The notes: generated by a model from the letters alone, not told the origin. A stretch of DNA of 64,000 bases from Desulfurococcaceae archaeon MEX13E-LK6-19 (GCA_029637525.1 CP072660.1:1761612-1825611), one strand, 5' to 3'. Counted from the stretch's first letter, positions 1-8,796 are shown. Numbers and translations are program-made.

Positions 1-339
1 AAGGTTCTTAAGACCCAGTGCTTCTCCGAGACGCTTGGCTTTGATTAGTGGTGTGCCTCCCTCACCAAGGGATACAATATTCTCCCTGCTTCGGAGGGGT
101 AGGAACTCGAAGTATCTCCACATATTGAATTCTCTTTTACCGAGCTCTTCCTTTGACACCGCCTCTTTGATTGCTTCATAGTCATAGTATATGTCAAGCC
201 TGCCAAGATCTTTGTTAATACACATAACAGGCTTCTCGTCAAGACTATATGTTCTTCCACACTTACTGCACTTAAGGTATTTTACGAAAGGCACATCTAT
301 CACCCTGTAATACCTTACTATATTACTCCTATGAATCAT
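1..339 (-). CDS. thrC: Threonine synthase, N-terminal part (cut by window edge)
   Basis: PLP enzyme that converts O-phosphohomoserine to threonine. Only the first ~110 residues are in the window; the gene runs off the left edge. Reading the minus strand gives an N-terminal zinc-ribbon-like pair of cysteines (KCSKCG) followed by the typical threonine synthase opening with VSLGEGGTPLIKAKRLGEAL near the edge, which is the fold-type II start preceding the PLP lysine. An ATG at 339 is the outermost start; a GTG at 303, directly after an AGG, gives a 12-residue shorter protein and is also possible. It lies downstream of the cysteine-synthase-like gene but is separated from it by a long pyrimidine-rich tract, so it is probably a separate transcript. 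Confidence 0.85.
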   Translation of the reverse strand, partial: MIHRSNIVRYYRVIDVPFVKYLKCSKCGRTYSLDEKPVMCINKDLGRLDIYYDYEAIKEAVSKEELGKREFNMWRYFEFLPLRSRENIVSLGEGGTPLIKAKRLGEALGLKNL

Positions 340-381
340 GGTATAACAATTTTTAGGAAATATAGCATGGACTCTAAGACT

Positions 382-412
382 AAAGAGAAAAGGAAAAGAA
401 GAAAAAGAAGGG
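382..412 (-). terminator. Pyrimidine-tract terminator after the PLP enzyme gene
   Basis: On the minus strand this is 31 consecutive pyrimidines starting 20 nt past the stop of the cysteine-synthase-like gene. T-rich pyrimidine runs end transcripts in crenarchaea. The same kind of tract follows several purine-catabolism genes in this window. Confidence 0.6.
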
Positions 413-432
413 TTTAGACTGGATAAAACTCT

Positions 433-1449
433 TTAGTCTTCTCTTACCTCTTCTAATAGTTTCTTCCTGTCAGCGATCTTCCTTTGTTTTCTGAAGAGTC
501 TTGTGCTGAAGTATCTTGCAGCGTAGTCTGGTAGTATTGTTACTATCTTTGCTCCTTCGGGTAAGTTGTATTTCCTGGCAACCTTGATTGCCGCCACCAC
601 GTTTGCACCAGCCGAGATTCCTACTGGTAATCCTTCGAGGCGTGCGATTTTTCTCGCCATCTCGATTGCTTCGTCGCTTGAAACTGTTACGAAGTCGTCT
701 ATTAGGTGCTTGTTCCTAGCAATTATGTCTGGTATGAAGCCGTCGCCAACACCCTCGATCTCGTGTCTACCCCATGGACCGGGCTTTCCTGTCTTGAACC
801 ACTCTGCTGCTACTGGGCACTCAGCAGGCTCTGCACCTACGACAATAGTCTTGGGGTTAACCTCCTTTAGTCTCCTTGCTACACCAATTAGTGTACCGCC
901 TGTACCTATTTGTGCCACGAAGGCGTCTACTTTACCTAGCTGTTCAATAATCTCCTTACCTGTAGTCTCGTAGTGAGCCCACACGTTTGCCTCATCGCTC
1001 CATTGGTCGAAGAAGAAGTATTTGTCTGGATTCTCCTCGGCTAGTTTCCTGGCGTAGTCGAGTGCTTTCTTAGCGTCTGATTCGCCACCAGGTGTTGTTA
1101 TAAAGTCTGCGCCAAGTAGCTTCATTAGTAGGAATCTCTCTTCGCTCATTTCCTCTGGTATGACTATGAGTACTTTGTAGCCTAGATAAGCTCCTACGGC
1201 AGCGAATGCTATACCGGTGTTACCTGTTGTTGGTACAATCAGTGTCATTCCTGGCTTGAGTCTACCAGTGGCCTCAGCAGCCCTGATCATGTAGTATGCC
1301 ATTCTGTCTTTCAGAGAACCAGAGGGGTTCATGAACTCACATTTACCCCATATTTCGGCTTTGACGTCCTCTGGCACTACTTTCTTTAGTCTTACAATAG
1401 GGGTGTTGCCTATAAGATCAGTCATTCCATAAGCTACTCTTCCACCCAT
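433..1449 (-). CDS. PLP-dependent enzyme, cysteine synthase / CBS fold (possible beta-eliminase)
   Basis: Fold-type II PLP enzyme of 338 residues. Visible motifs: the PLP lysine in NPSGSLKDR (residue ~47), the phosphate-binding loop PTTGNTG (~73-79) and GTGGT (~182-186). The family includes cysteine synthase, O-phosphoserine sulfhydrylase and cystathionine beta-synthase, so the annotation would normally be cysteine synthase. ATG at 1449 is chosen because a GGAGGAG site lies 7 nt upstream; a GTG at 1452 is the alternative. It sits 130 bp downstream of the PreA-like gene on the same strand, at the edge of the purine-catabolism genes. It could therefore serve as a beta-eliminating lyase there, in the place that YgeX (diaminopropionate ammonia-lyase) fills in bacterial clusters; it is not a YgeX orthologue by sequence. 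That role is inference. Confidence 0.8.
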   Translation of the reverse strand: MGGRVAYGMTDLIGNTPIVRLKKVVPEDVKAEIWGKCEFMNPSGSLKDRMAYYMIRAAEATGRLKPGMTLIVPTTGNTGIAFAAVGAYLGYKVLIVIPEEMSEERFLLMKLLGADFITTPGGESDAKKALDYARKLAEENPDKYFFFDQWSDEANVWAHYETTGKEIIEQLGKVDAFVAQIGTGGTLIGVARRLKEVNPKTIVVGAEPAECPVAAEWFKTGKPGPWGRHEIEGVGDGFIPDIIARNKHLIDDFVTVSSDEAIEMARKIARLEGLPVGISAGANVVAAIKVARKYNLPEGAKIVTILPDYAARYFSTRLFRKQRKIADRKKLLEEVRED

Positions 1450-1525
1450 CACACTTCTCCTCCGAAAACCTGTGTTCTAGAAAAGAGTATTCTCTTTGCC
1501 GTAGTATATAAAGAAATTGAAAGAT

Positions 1526-1548
1526 AAAAGAAAGAGGAAGAAAAAGAG
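1526..1548 (-). terminator. Pyrimidine-tract terminator after preA-like gene
   Basis: 23 consecutive pyrimidines on the minus strand, starting 36 nt past the stop of the PreA-like gene and ending before the start of the PLP enzyme gene, suggesting the two genes are not simply one transcript. Confidence 0.55.
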
Positions 1549-1583
1549 TTGTGTCCTTAATGTAAAAACACTTTGACGCTACT

Positions 1584-2798
1584 TTATGTCTCGAAGTGTA
1601 TTGCTCTGGTTGGACACACACTTGTACATAATCCGCAGCCATAACACTTGTCAATATCTACTCTAGCAACTCTCTTACCGCCTTCTTCGACTACGTGCAC
1701 GGCATCGTAGTCACATACTTGCTGACATAATCCACAGCCAATACACTTCTTTTCATCAACAACTGGTGGTACAGCATATGTTCTAAGGGGTTTCGGTCCT
1801 AGATGCTTTAGCGCCATGCCTTTCACGTCTTCTATGCTTGAGTAGCCGTGGCTCTTCAGCCATGATTCTACTTCGTTTAGAATCCTCTTGAATACGCCGA
1901 AGCCCTCGATCAATGCTGCTGTACATATTTGTACTGCTGACGCGCCAGCCATGAAGTACTCTATCACATCAGCGCCACGTGTTATACCGCCCACACCTAT
2001 TACTGGTAACTTTGTGTTCCTAGCAACTTCTGCTACCACCGCAAGTGCTATTGGCTTAAGGGCTGGGCCACTCATCCATCCGTAGCCCCATGGACCACCT
2101 ACTATTGGCTTACCCGTCTCTATATCGATGTGCAGTGCTGGTCCGATAGTGTTCGTCGCCACTATACCGTCAACACCTACTTTCTCGAGTTCTTTCACGA
2201 GCTCTGGTATATTTGGCGTGAATGGACTTAATTTAGCGAATATAGGTATATCCACTACTTCACGTAAAGCCTTTGCAGCCTCAACAACAGGTGTCCAGTC
2301 CTTCCCTATATAGTGTGTTGAGAACTCTATTGCATCTGCACCAGCTTTCTGGCACTTGGGGCCAAGAAGTCTTAGTTCATGTGGCTTGTAACCTATGCTT
2401 ATGAAGAACGCTACATTATGTTCTTTAGCATACTTTTTGACAACAGGGTATTCTCTCTCGAGGTAGTGCTCGGCAGGTATATCACTCCATAACTCAGCGT
2501 TGAGTAGTGCATAGAATGCTCTATAGTTGCCTAGGTTAGGCTTTGGCTCTACAACAACACGTCCCTCACCAAGACTCTTCAGCATATACCCTACCATGAT
2601 ACCCCTATCAACAGTACCCATTGATGGACGTGGTACAATAGCTGGTTCGACACTAATAGTCTTGGCAACAACTCCTCCAACACCAGCATCAATCAATGCC
2701 TTCATCATTTCGGCGTCTCTAGAAATAGGGCAGGCAGCATTCATAATAGGATTCTTTAACTTAATACCAGCAATCTCAACCTCAAGATTTACAGACAT
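1584..2798 (-). CDS. preA: PreA-like dihydropyrimidine dehydrogenase / dihydroorotate dehydrogenase family protein with two [4Fe-4S] motifs
   Basis: 404 residues, close to the length of bacterial PreA. An FMN TIM barrel (about 1-330) ends with the phosphate-binding segment GVGGITRGADVIEYFMAGA; a C-terminal ferredoxin domain (about 340-400) carries CIGCGLCQQVC and CYGCGLCTSVC, two complete 4Fe-4S motifs. PreA works with PreT to reduce uracil or thymine; no PreT is in the window, so electrons may come from ferredoxin. The loop that carries the catalytic Cys in class 1 enzymes (N-x-S-C-P) reads EFSTHY here, giving Thr161 instead of Cys, so substrate or chemistry may differ. An AAGGTGGA site precedes the ATG at 2798. 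Context suggests a reductive or oxidative step on a purine- or pyrimidine-derived ring. Confidence 0.82.
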   Translation of the reverse strand: MSVNLEVEIAGIKLKNPIMNAACPISRDAEMMKALIDAGVGGVVAKTISVEPAIVPRPSMGTVDRGIMVGYMLKSLGEGRVVVEPKPNLGNYRAFYALLNAELWSDIPAEHYLEREYPVVKKYAKEHNVAFFISIGYKPHELRLLGPKCQKAGADAIEFSTHYIGKDWTPVVEAAKALREVVDIPIFAKLSPFTPNIPELVKELEKVGVDGIVATNTIGPALHIDIETGKPIVGGPWGYGWMSGPALKPIALAVVAEVARNTKLPVIGVGGITRGADVIEYFMAGASAVQICTAALIEGFGVFKRILNEVESWLKSHGYSSIEDVKGMALKHLGPKPLRTYAVPPVVDEKKCIGCGLCQQVCDYDAVHVVEEGGKRVARVDIDKCYGCGLCTSVCPTRAIHFET

Positions 2799-3138
2799 TC
2801 CTTTCCACCTTACCCATTCTCAGAGAAGGTAGTCTATACAATAAATCTCATTAGGAGAACTAAATAGTTTTACTATTACGACACTATTTTACTCAAGCTA
2901 TTGATGTTTTACTAGTATATTTACAGAACCATAAACCGTTGAATATAATGTTTAAAGAACACTATTTTTCCCATAGTGTTATTTAATAAAATTCTTATAT
3001 AACAATGCTATCCGATAGTCTTTCGAATAAATATCCCGATTCTAAATATTTGTTAATGACATTTAGTGCAAACCTTATATATTGTTAGCTTCGAAATTAA
3101 TTGTAGACCCATAGTTTCTATAAATCAGGTGAGCCATC
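2799..3138. other. Intergenic region between divergent genes, contains a hairpin
   Basis: 340 bp without a credible gene. It must hold the promoters of the PreA-like gene (minus) and the small membrane protein (plus). A perfect 8-bp inverted repeat, AACACTAT at 2958-2965 and ATAGTGTT at 2973-2980 with a 7-nt loop, is the only clear structure. No guide RNA boxes were found. Confidence 0.5.
2958..2980. repeat. Perfect 8-bp inverted repeat
   Basis: AACACTAT and ATAGTGTT with a T/C-rich 7-nt loop. Lies in the divergent spacer between the PreA-like gene and the small membrane protein; could be an operator or a weak hairpin. Confidence 0.35.
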
Positions 3139-3486
3139 GTGGGAGAGAAACCTACGGCTGCATGGGTGTTATCGTTAATAGGAGGAATACTAGGATTCCT
3201 AGGATCCCTTATATATGCAATAATTGGAACAGCTGCAGTTGCAACAATGCCAATGCCCGGATGGCTTGCAGGTGTAGGCATTGCTGTATGCTACTGGTTC
3301 GTAATAGCACACTTGATAATAATAATTGGTGCACTGAAAATAAAATCTGGTGAACCGAAAGCTGTTAAAACAGGCGGCACATTAGTTCTAATATTCTCGA
3401 TCCTAGGAGGATTCAATATCTTAGCATTAATTGGAGGAATACTAGCACTAACATGGAAACCAACAGAAGCAGCGGCAACTGTTTAA
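3139..3486 (+). CDS. Small hydrophobic membrane protein (DUF4064-like)
   Basis: 115 residues with three or four predicted membrane segments (about 8-32, 42-64, 78-105), rich in Gly, Ile and Ala. The repeated LSLIGGILGF / FSILGGF / ALIGGILAL pattern is typical of small DUF4064-type membrane proteins whose function is unknown. GTG start at 3139 is set by an AGGTGA site 6 nt upstream. It is followed by a second membrane protein gene on the same strand and is flanked by catabolic genes on the other strand; nothing ties it to them. Confidence 0.6.
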   Translation: MGEKPTAAWVLSLIGGILGFLGSLIYAIIGTAAVATMPMPGWLAGVGIAVCYWFVIAHLIIIIGALKIKSGEPKAVKTGGTLVLIFSILGGFNILALIGGILALTWKPTEAAATV

Positions 3487-3561
3487 ATTACAAATTAGAT
3501 CTTCTAATACAATATTACTTTTTTACTACATAGAATACTATATTTTAGCAAGGTGTACTTT

Positions 3562-4116
3562 GTGAACGAAATAGTTTTCGTGAAAAAAGCCCTAGTATTG
3601 GGTTCAATTATATGGTTTATATCATTGATACTAGCCCCTCTTACTCTACCCCCTAACTCGATAAGATTAGGCGATAACGGTAGAGCAAATACCATAGACT
3701 ATCTTGACGAATGGCAAAAACTACCATTATACCAGAGAATAGTATACATACTAGGAGACTTGGGGTGCCATCAGAAATCATCGCGTTCATTATTCATTAA
3801 TGGGAATCAAATGCCTGTATGCAGTAGATGTTTTGGTGTATTCACGGGGCTTGCAATAGCTCTCCCTCTCCTCTATGTTTTAGAGGAAAAATATAACAAG
3901 ATATACGTCTCACTTATGAATAAGTTGTTTAGCAAACATAAGAGGCTATGGTTTATAGTATACTTCTTATCAACAATACCTCTTCTCATTGATTTCTTCA
4001 CACAATTTATTGGCTTAAGGGAAAGCAATAACTTCATTAGATTTACTACAGCGCTACCGTTTACAATATCAAACACTATACTGTTTTACCATTATTTGCT
4101 GGAGAACAATAAATGA
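3562..4116 (+). CDS. DUF2085 family membrane protein
   Basis: About 184 residues. The central signature CHQKSSRSLFINGNQMPVC, followed by SRCFG, is the hallmark of DUF2085 proteins: a Cys-His plus Cys-x2-Cys arrangement that looks like a metal or redox site at the membrane surface. Hydrophobic segments are at about 5-25, 98-115, 136-155 and 163-180. Function of the family is unknown. GTG at 3562 is preferred because an AAGGTG site sits 6 nt upstream; an in-frame GTG at 3553 overlaps that site and is less likely. Confidence 0.78.
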   Translation: MNEIVFVKKALVLGSIIWFISLILAPLTLPPNSIRLGDNGRANTIDYLDEWQKLPLYQRIVYILGDLGCHQKSSRSLFINGNQMPVCSRCFGVFTGLAIALPLLYVLEEKYNKIYVSLMNKLFSKHKRLWFIVYFLSTIPLLIDFFTQFIGLRESNNFIRFTTALPFTISNTILFYHYLLENNK

Positions 4117-4141
4117 ACACTACACTATTCATAATTTCAAT

Positions 4142-4168
4142 AAGAAAGAAATAAAGATAAAAAAAGAG
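4142..4168 (-). terminator. Pyrimidine-rich terminator after ssnA-like gene
   Basis: On the minus strand a 27-nt pyrimidine-rich run with two interruptions lies 24 nt past the stop codon of the SsnA-like gene, matching the 3' ends of the other purine-catabolism genes. Confidence 0.5.
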
Positions 4169-4191
4169 TTTTTATGATAAAGACTTGAGGA

Positions 4192-5601
4192 TTACTTCTT
4201 GATCCATGATGGTTTCTCTATACGCAATACATCCAGCTGATACTCTCCTTTACTCAATAGTCTCTCCCATAGTTTCCAAGCAACTTTATGGACGTACTCC
4301 ATTTCTTTCTCCATATCAACTGTTAACAGCTTCCTATCTCTAACAATTACCTTACCGTTAACAATGACGGTATCTACATCACGCCCATTAAATGTGTTGA
4401 CAAGGTGTCCATAGACAGTTTCTGCTCTTACTGGTGTTGGCGTGTACTCTGGTTTTATGATGACTATATCAGCTTTCTTGCCGGGCTCGAGGCTACCCAA
4501 CTCTTTCTCTAATCCTAGTACCTTCGCTGCATCAATGGTTGCCATTTCAACTACTTTTTGTGGAGGCATAACACGTGGGTCTCTCAGTGCTACTTTATGT
4601 ATAAGATAGGTTGTCCTCATGTTCTCGAAGACATCGAATATATAGCCGTCATTACCTATGCCAACGGTTATACCCATGTCAAGCATTTTTGGTACAGGAG
4701 CTACACCCACAGCATTAAGCATATTGCTCATAGCATTATGCGCAACTTTTACATCATACTTCTTAAGTATCTTGAGCTCATCATCAATAGCTTGTACGAC
4801 ATGAGCCATGACGACGTCTGGTCCTAGGAATCCTAGTTTCTCCATTCTCTCAATGGGTCTTACACCATACCTCTCAATATTATGGTACACATCAATGAGA
4901 CCTTCTTCAACATGAATAGTTAGCAGGGCTTTATACTTATTCGCCATTTCTCTGGCCTGAATGAATAATTCGTCAGATACCGTGAATGATGCATGCAGGC
5001 TTATAGCTCCTTTAACGAGTTTGCTTGGGTCTGCATTGTTCTTCTTTATGAATCTCTCGTTTTCTTTAAGACCCTTGATTCCCTCCTTCTTTGAATGCCT
5101 CTCAGTTGCTTCAAAAGCTAGTATGCCACGTATACCAACTTTGTTAACAGCTTCTTCCTCGCGATCAAGTACTTTATCTATTGAATTCGGTCCACTATAG
5201 GTGTCAAAGAACAATGTTGTACCGGTACGGGCAAACTCCATGCTTGCTATAAGTGCGCTAGCATAGGCATCTTCATGTGTGAGCATTTCGTCGACAGGCC
5301 ACCATATCCTCTGGAGATTCTGCTGGAAATCAGTTGGAGGGTCTATTTTTGCAAACCATGTCGAGGCTCTTAGTAGTGCTCCATAAAGATGCGTGTGTAC
5401 ACAAATGAATCCCGGTACAATCACTCCACGACGTGCATCAATAACTTCTTCTGCATGATACTTGTCTCCAGGATCACCCTTACCTACTTCAACAATCCTA
5501 TCGCCGTCAATAACAACGTATCCTTCATCAAAGACTCTGCGCTCGGGATCCATTGTTACAACGATACCGTTCTTTATTATAAGAGATACTTTTTCTGACA
5601 A
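4192..5601 (-). CDS. ssnA: SsnA-like aminohydrolase (TRZ/ATZ amidohydrolase family)
   Basis: 469 residues, metal-dependent amidohydrolase with a beta-sandwich at both ends and a TIM barrel between. The metal-binding HTH is at H69/H71 (VHTHLYG); further ligands are the His in HVEEG, the His in MAHVVQA and the Asp in GNDGYIFD. Several stretches follow E. coli SsnA from memory: an xDFxxxLxxxWW block after the HTH motif, and a C-terminal GH-VxxVxVNGxVxxxDR block ending in a W-R/E-R-L/M helix. SsnA belongs to the bacterial anaerobic urate/purine gene set and is thought to hydrolyse a purine-derived ring. TTG start supported by a GGTGGA site 5 nt upstream. Next upstream on the same strand is the DUF917 gene, 84 bp away. 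Guanine deaminase or MTA/SAH deaminase activity are alternatives. Confidence 0.8.
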   Translation of the reverse strand: MSEKVSLIIKNGIVVTMDPERRVFDEGYVVIDGDRIVEVGKGDPGDKYHAEEVIDARRGVIVPGFICVHTHLYGALLRASTWFAKIDPPTDFQQNLQRIWWPVDEMLTHEDAYASALIASMEFARTGTTLFFDTYSGPNSIDKVLDREEEAVNKVGIRGILAFEATERHSKKEGIKGLKENERFIKKNNADPSKLVKGAISLHASFTVSDELFIQAREMANKYKALLTIHVEEGLIDVYHNIERYGVRPIERMEKLGFLGPDVVMAHVVQAIDDELKILKKYDVKVAHNAMSNMLNAVGVAPVPKMLDMGITVGIGNDGYIFDVFENMRTTYLIHKVALRDPRVMPPQKVVEMATIDAAKVLGLEKELGSLEPGKKADIVIIKPEYTPTPVRAETVYGHLVNTFNGRDVDTVIVNGKVIVRDRKLLTVDMEKEMEYVHKVAWKLWERLLSKGEYQLDVLRIEKPSWIKK

Positions 5602-5685
5602 TTTACTCCACCATAGAGAAAGCTCGTTTCTAGAGAATATGTTTAACTTATAGGAAAAAAGAGTTTTTGATTATAGCCCAATTGT

Positions 5686-6795
5686 TCAGGTCATAACTAT
5701 ATTCTTGACGAGTTTTTCAACGGGAATGTAGTTGAGATCGAAGCCAAAATGTCTTGGGCCAAAATACTCTAAACCTTTTTCTGTTCTCCAAACATCAGGC
5801 GCCCTACAAGCTAATACGTAGACTTCAAGTTTTTTACGAAGCTCATAATTAAGAACCGGTACACCATGCTTGTCAACAAATGTAATTAAGTCTGGTGGCA
5901 TAACTATAGGTTCATCATTAATCCATGCAATTATATGCTCGTTTTTCACCCATACTCTCAGTTTCTTGCCTAAGAAATCATTAGTACCCTTTACTATTAT
6001 ATCGCCTACGAGAAACCCCTCCTTACTCCTCACTACAACATCCTCTATTAAGCCATGAAATATAACCCATCCATCGATAGCTTCAACTAGCTTACTAACA
6101 ATATTTTTACCGTATTTCATTGCTTCAAGAACGAGCTTTCCAACTTCATAGCATCTAGACAGCGTGTTTTTAATTACTATACTTTTTGCTTCCTTGAATA
6201 ATATAGGTGCATCAACGACTGTTATAGAGCCGCTAGCTGTTATAGCAAGATTCCGGAGAATACTCTCATATGCATCAACACTACCATACTCCATAACAAT
6301 AACTTTCTCCCCCAAAGGCGATACCGCAACACCCGGCGTGAGTTTCTTACCATGAATAAGCAGTACGTCTTGATGGATCTCTGGAGCAGCTCTTCCAACC
6401 CTATCTCCATCAATAACCGGCTTGCCTGTCACACCAGCTGCATAGAGGGTTACAGCAGTATTCCCTGCACCAAGCTCAACAGGAATAAATGCCCCTATGC
6501 TTAAACCAAGCACTTTATTGAATAAGGAAAGAGCTTCCCTAATACACCATGATGTTTGCTGTAAATATTTAGTACTATAGGCAACGCTCCCAACATTATA
6601 TACAGAGACAACAACGTCTTCACCATCAAGTTCTTCTACATCATATATACTAAGGTCTCTATTTCTATCAAGAAATGCTTCTTTAACAAGCATTAACCCC
6701 TTCTCAATACTCCCGCCGCCGCCAGTAGCATATAGTGCTGCACCTAGGAGCAAAGATTCGAAATCCTCTCTTGTAGATAAACGTAAAACAGCCAT
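5686..6795 (-). CDS. DUF917 family protein
   Basis: About 369 residues. Family signature at the N-terminus: a REDFESLLLGAALYATGGGG stretch, followed by EDVVVSVYNVGSVAY. DUF917 proteins often lie beside hydantoinases and other amidohydrolases in heterocycle-degrading gene sets; some are called thiohydantoin desulfurase-like, but the reaction is not generally known. I choose ATG at 6795 (MAVLRLS) because a GAGGT site lies just upstream; an in-frame ATG at 6816 would add seven residues and has no clear site. It lies between carbamate kinase and the SsnA-like gene on the same strand, which points to a role in opening or hydrolysing a ring intermediate. That role is inference. Confidence 0.78.
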   Translation of the reverse strand: MAVLRLSTREDFESLLLGAALYATGGGGSIEKGLMLVKEAFLDRNRDLSIYDVEELDGEDVVVSVYNVGSVAYSTKYLQQTSWCIREALSLFNKVLGLSIGAFIPVELGAGNTAVTLYAAGVTGKPVIDGDRVGRAAPEIHQDVLLIHGKKLTPGVAVSPLGEKVIVMEYGSVDAYESILRNLAITASGSITVVDAPILFKEAKSIVIKNTLSRCYEVGKLVLEAMKYGKNIVSKLVEAIDGWVIFHGLIEDVVVRSKEGFLVGDIIVKGTNDFLGKKLRVWVKNEHIIAWINDEPIVMPPDLITFVDKHGVPVLNYELRKKLEVYVLACRAPDVWRTEKGLEYFGPRHFGFDLNYIPVEKLVKNIVMT

Positions 6796-6926
6796 GATCT
6801 TACCTCTAGTGGTCATCGAAAGCCTACTGTTCTACTATAAAATAGTGAATAGCATATACATATTCATCGTAGTTATCTGTTGAAATAAGCTGTTATCATG
6901 TCTTTACATAGAACTGGATATAAAAC

Positions 6927-6954
6927 AAGGAAAAGAAAAAAGAATAAAGAAAAG
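6927..6954 (-). terminator. Pyrimidine-rich terminator after carbamate kinase gene
   Basis: 28-nt pyrimidine-rich run on the minus strand with a single interruption, starting 24 nt past the carbamate kinase stop codon. Confidence 0.55.
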
Positions 6955-6977
6955 ATTTTTCTTAAAATAATATTTCT

Positions 6978-7946
6978 CTAATCAGGTATAATGCGTGTTC
7001 CGGATTCTCCTTTTAGTGCTTCATATGCTTTGTATAGGTGTCCTATTATTGCCTGTTTACCGCCGTTCTCAACGAAACGGATTCCTGCTAGTACTTTGGG
7101 TCCCATGCTACCTGGCTTGAAGTGTCCTTCCTGGTAGTACTTCTTTGCTTCACTAACAGTCATTACATCTATTGGTTTCTGCTGTGGTGTACCGTAGTTG
7201 AGGTATACTTTCTCTACATCGGTCAGGATAAGGAGTGTTCCTGCTCCAAGAGCTGTTGCAAGCCTTTCTCCTGCAAGGTCTTTGTCTATTACGGCTTCTA
7301 CGCCCTTGAGTACACCGTCTTCTTTAACTACCGGGATGCCTCCACCACCGCTTGCTATTACTATAAAGCCTTCTTCTACAAGCCTCTTTATTGCATCAAT
7401 CTCTATTGGTCCCTTGGGGTCAGGTGATGGTACTACTCTTCTCCAGCCGCCACGTGGGTCAGGCTTCATTACCCATCCTAGTTCTTGGGCAATCTTCTTT
7501 GCTTCCTCTTCTTCATACCATGGTCCAATATATTTTGTTGGGTTCTGGAATGCCGGGTCATTCTTGTCTACAAGTACTTGCGTTACGATAGTTACAACAC
7601 CTTTGACAACCTTGCCCAAGAGTCCTTTTTCGAGTAATTTATTGTACAATGACTGCTGTATTAGGTAGCCTAGCCAGCCCTGTGTCATAGCACCAGCAAT
7701 GTCGAGAGTCATTGGTGGGAGTCCTTTCATTTTAAGTCCAGCCATCATCCACTCTGCAATGATACCTACTTGTGGTCCGTTTCCATGTGTTATAGCTATC
7801 TTATATCCTTCTTCAATAATTTTTATCAAGAACTCTGCTGAACGATATGCGTTCCTCCAATAATCCTCAGGTGTTCCTTTCTCGCCTTTTGTCTGAAATG
7901 CATTACCACCGAAAGCTACTACAAGGAATTTCTCGTCTCTAGCCAT
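6978..7946 (-). CDS. arcC: Carbamate kinase
   Basis: Transfers phosphate from carbamoyl phosphate to ADP, giving ATP, ammonia and CO2 in the catabolic direction. The 322-residue protein shows the full amino acid kinase family signature: FGGNAFQ near the N-terminus, THGNGPQVG, the GGGGIPVV loop, [23 protein letters not shown] and [11 protein letters not shown]. The length is normal for ArcC/YqeA. An ATG start with GGGAGGGT upstream is clear. With two carbamoyltransferases at 17-21 kb and the purine-degrading enzymes around it, this is the energy-conserving end of the pathway. An anabolic carbamoyl phosphate-making role, as proposed for Pyrococcus, is the alternative. Confidence 0.95.
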   Translation of the reverse strand: MARDEKFLVVAFGGNAFQTKGEKGTPEDYWRNAYRSAEFLIKIIEEGYKIAITHGNGPQVGIIAEWMMAGLKMKGLPPMTLDIAGAMTQGWLGYLIQQSLYNKLLEKGLLGKVVKGVVTIVTQVLVDKNDPAFQNPTKYIGPWYEEEEAKKIAQELGWVMKPDPRGGWRRVVPSPDPKGPIEIDAIKRLVEEGFIVIASGGGGIPVVKEDGVLKGVEAVIDKDLAGERLATALGAGTLLILTDVEKVYLNYGTPQQKPIDVMTVSEAKKYYQEGHFKPGSMGPKVLAGIRFVENGGKQAIIGHLYKAYEALKGESGTRIIPD

Positions 7947-8088
7947 AGCCTATACCCTCCCTGTACAGTGAGAGCTAATGATACTTAATTGTTGGTTATG
8001 GAATATAATCTTTACCAAACAATATACATGTTCTCAAAACACACAACCTTTATTATATATAAAACATTACAAGTATACGTTGTCTATA

Positions 8089-8763
8089 CTAGATTATATT
8101 AAGAATTTCCCTATGATCTTTTATTTCTATTACCCCATCCGGCGTCTTTTCAGTCCAAGAGAGGGCTTCGGGAAATACATGTGGTTTATACATGTAATGT
8201 ACAAGCCTGATATTCAGCCCGACAAGTTTTCTGAGATTACTTGGTTTATCATCAACATAGTAGAGTGTTTTATCCGATAGTTTCTTTTTTAGTACATTAA
8301 TTGCTTGTACTATATCCTTGTAGTTACTGTTACGCCCATAAACCAGTATTTCCTCGAAGAAATCCTTGACTCCTGATGCCTCTATTCTCTTTATTTTATT
8401 TTCTATGGTGTCATCACATCCTGTGACCATGTATAACACGTAGCCTCTTTTCTTTAATTCGGTAAGAACAGTTTTCGCATCGTCAAAAACTTTAGTATAC
8501 TTTATTCTGAGACCCCAATATAGTCTAGAGATCTCCTCGGCTTTCTCATCATCTATACTAAATATTATTTTCCACCATTTCCTCCTATCCCATAACCCCA
8601 TGTAATCTGCCACATCTTCAAACATGATCATTGCTTTAACGAACAACTCCGTGTTCTCAATATTTAGTAATCGTGCAATTTCTCTATAGACCTTGGGTAG
8701 ACAATCATAGCTATCGACGATAACTCCGTCGAAATCATATACAAATACAATATCGTTGCCCAT
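8089..8763 (-). CDS. HAD superfamily hydrolase
   Basis: 224 residues. HAD motif I is YDFDGVIVDS near the N-terminus (nucleophile Asp and acid/base Asp both present), motif II is in YMVTGCDD, and the acidic motif IV is YYVDDKPSN near residue 160. This is the subfamily IA (phosphoglycolate phosphatase-like) arrangement; the natural substrate cannot be read from the sequence. GGTGGA lies 7 nt before the ATG. It follows trkA by 33 bp on the same strand and may be cotranscribed with the potassium uptake genes, although no functional link is evident. Confidence 0.82.
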   Translation of the reverse strand: MGNDIVFVYDFDGVIVDSYDCLPKVYREIARLLNIENTELFVKAMIMFEDVADYMGLWDRRKWWKIIFSIDDEKAEEISRLYWGLRIKYTKVFDDAKTVLTELKKRGYVLYMVTGCDDTIENKIKRIEASGVKDFFEEILVYGRNSNYKDIVQAINVLKKKLSDKTLYYVDDKPSNLRKLVGLNIRLVHYMYKPHVFPEALSWTEKTPDGVIEIKDHREILNII

Positions 8764-8796
8764 GTGTTTCCACCGTAATTAGCGACGACTCGATAG

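Noticed and set aside
566-973. Open reading frame antisense to the PLP enzyme gene
   Set aside because: Low-complexity, Ser/Pro/Thr-rich product lying wholly within a well supported gene; a shadow frame.
3066-3353. Alternative reading frame over the small membrane protein
   Set aside because: Cys/Asn-rich shadow product; the frame at 3139 has a ribosome site and coherent membrane segments.
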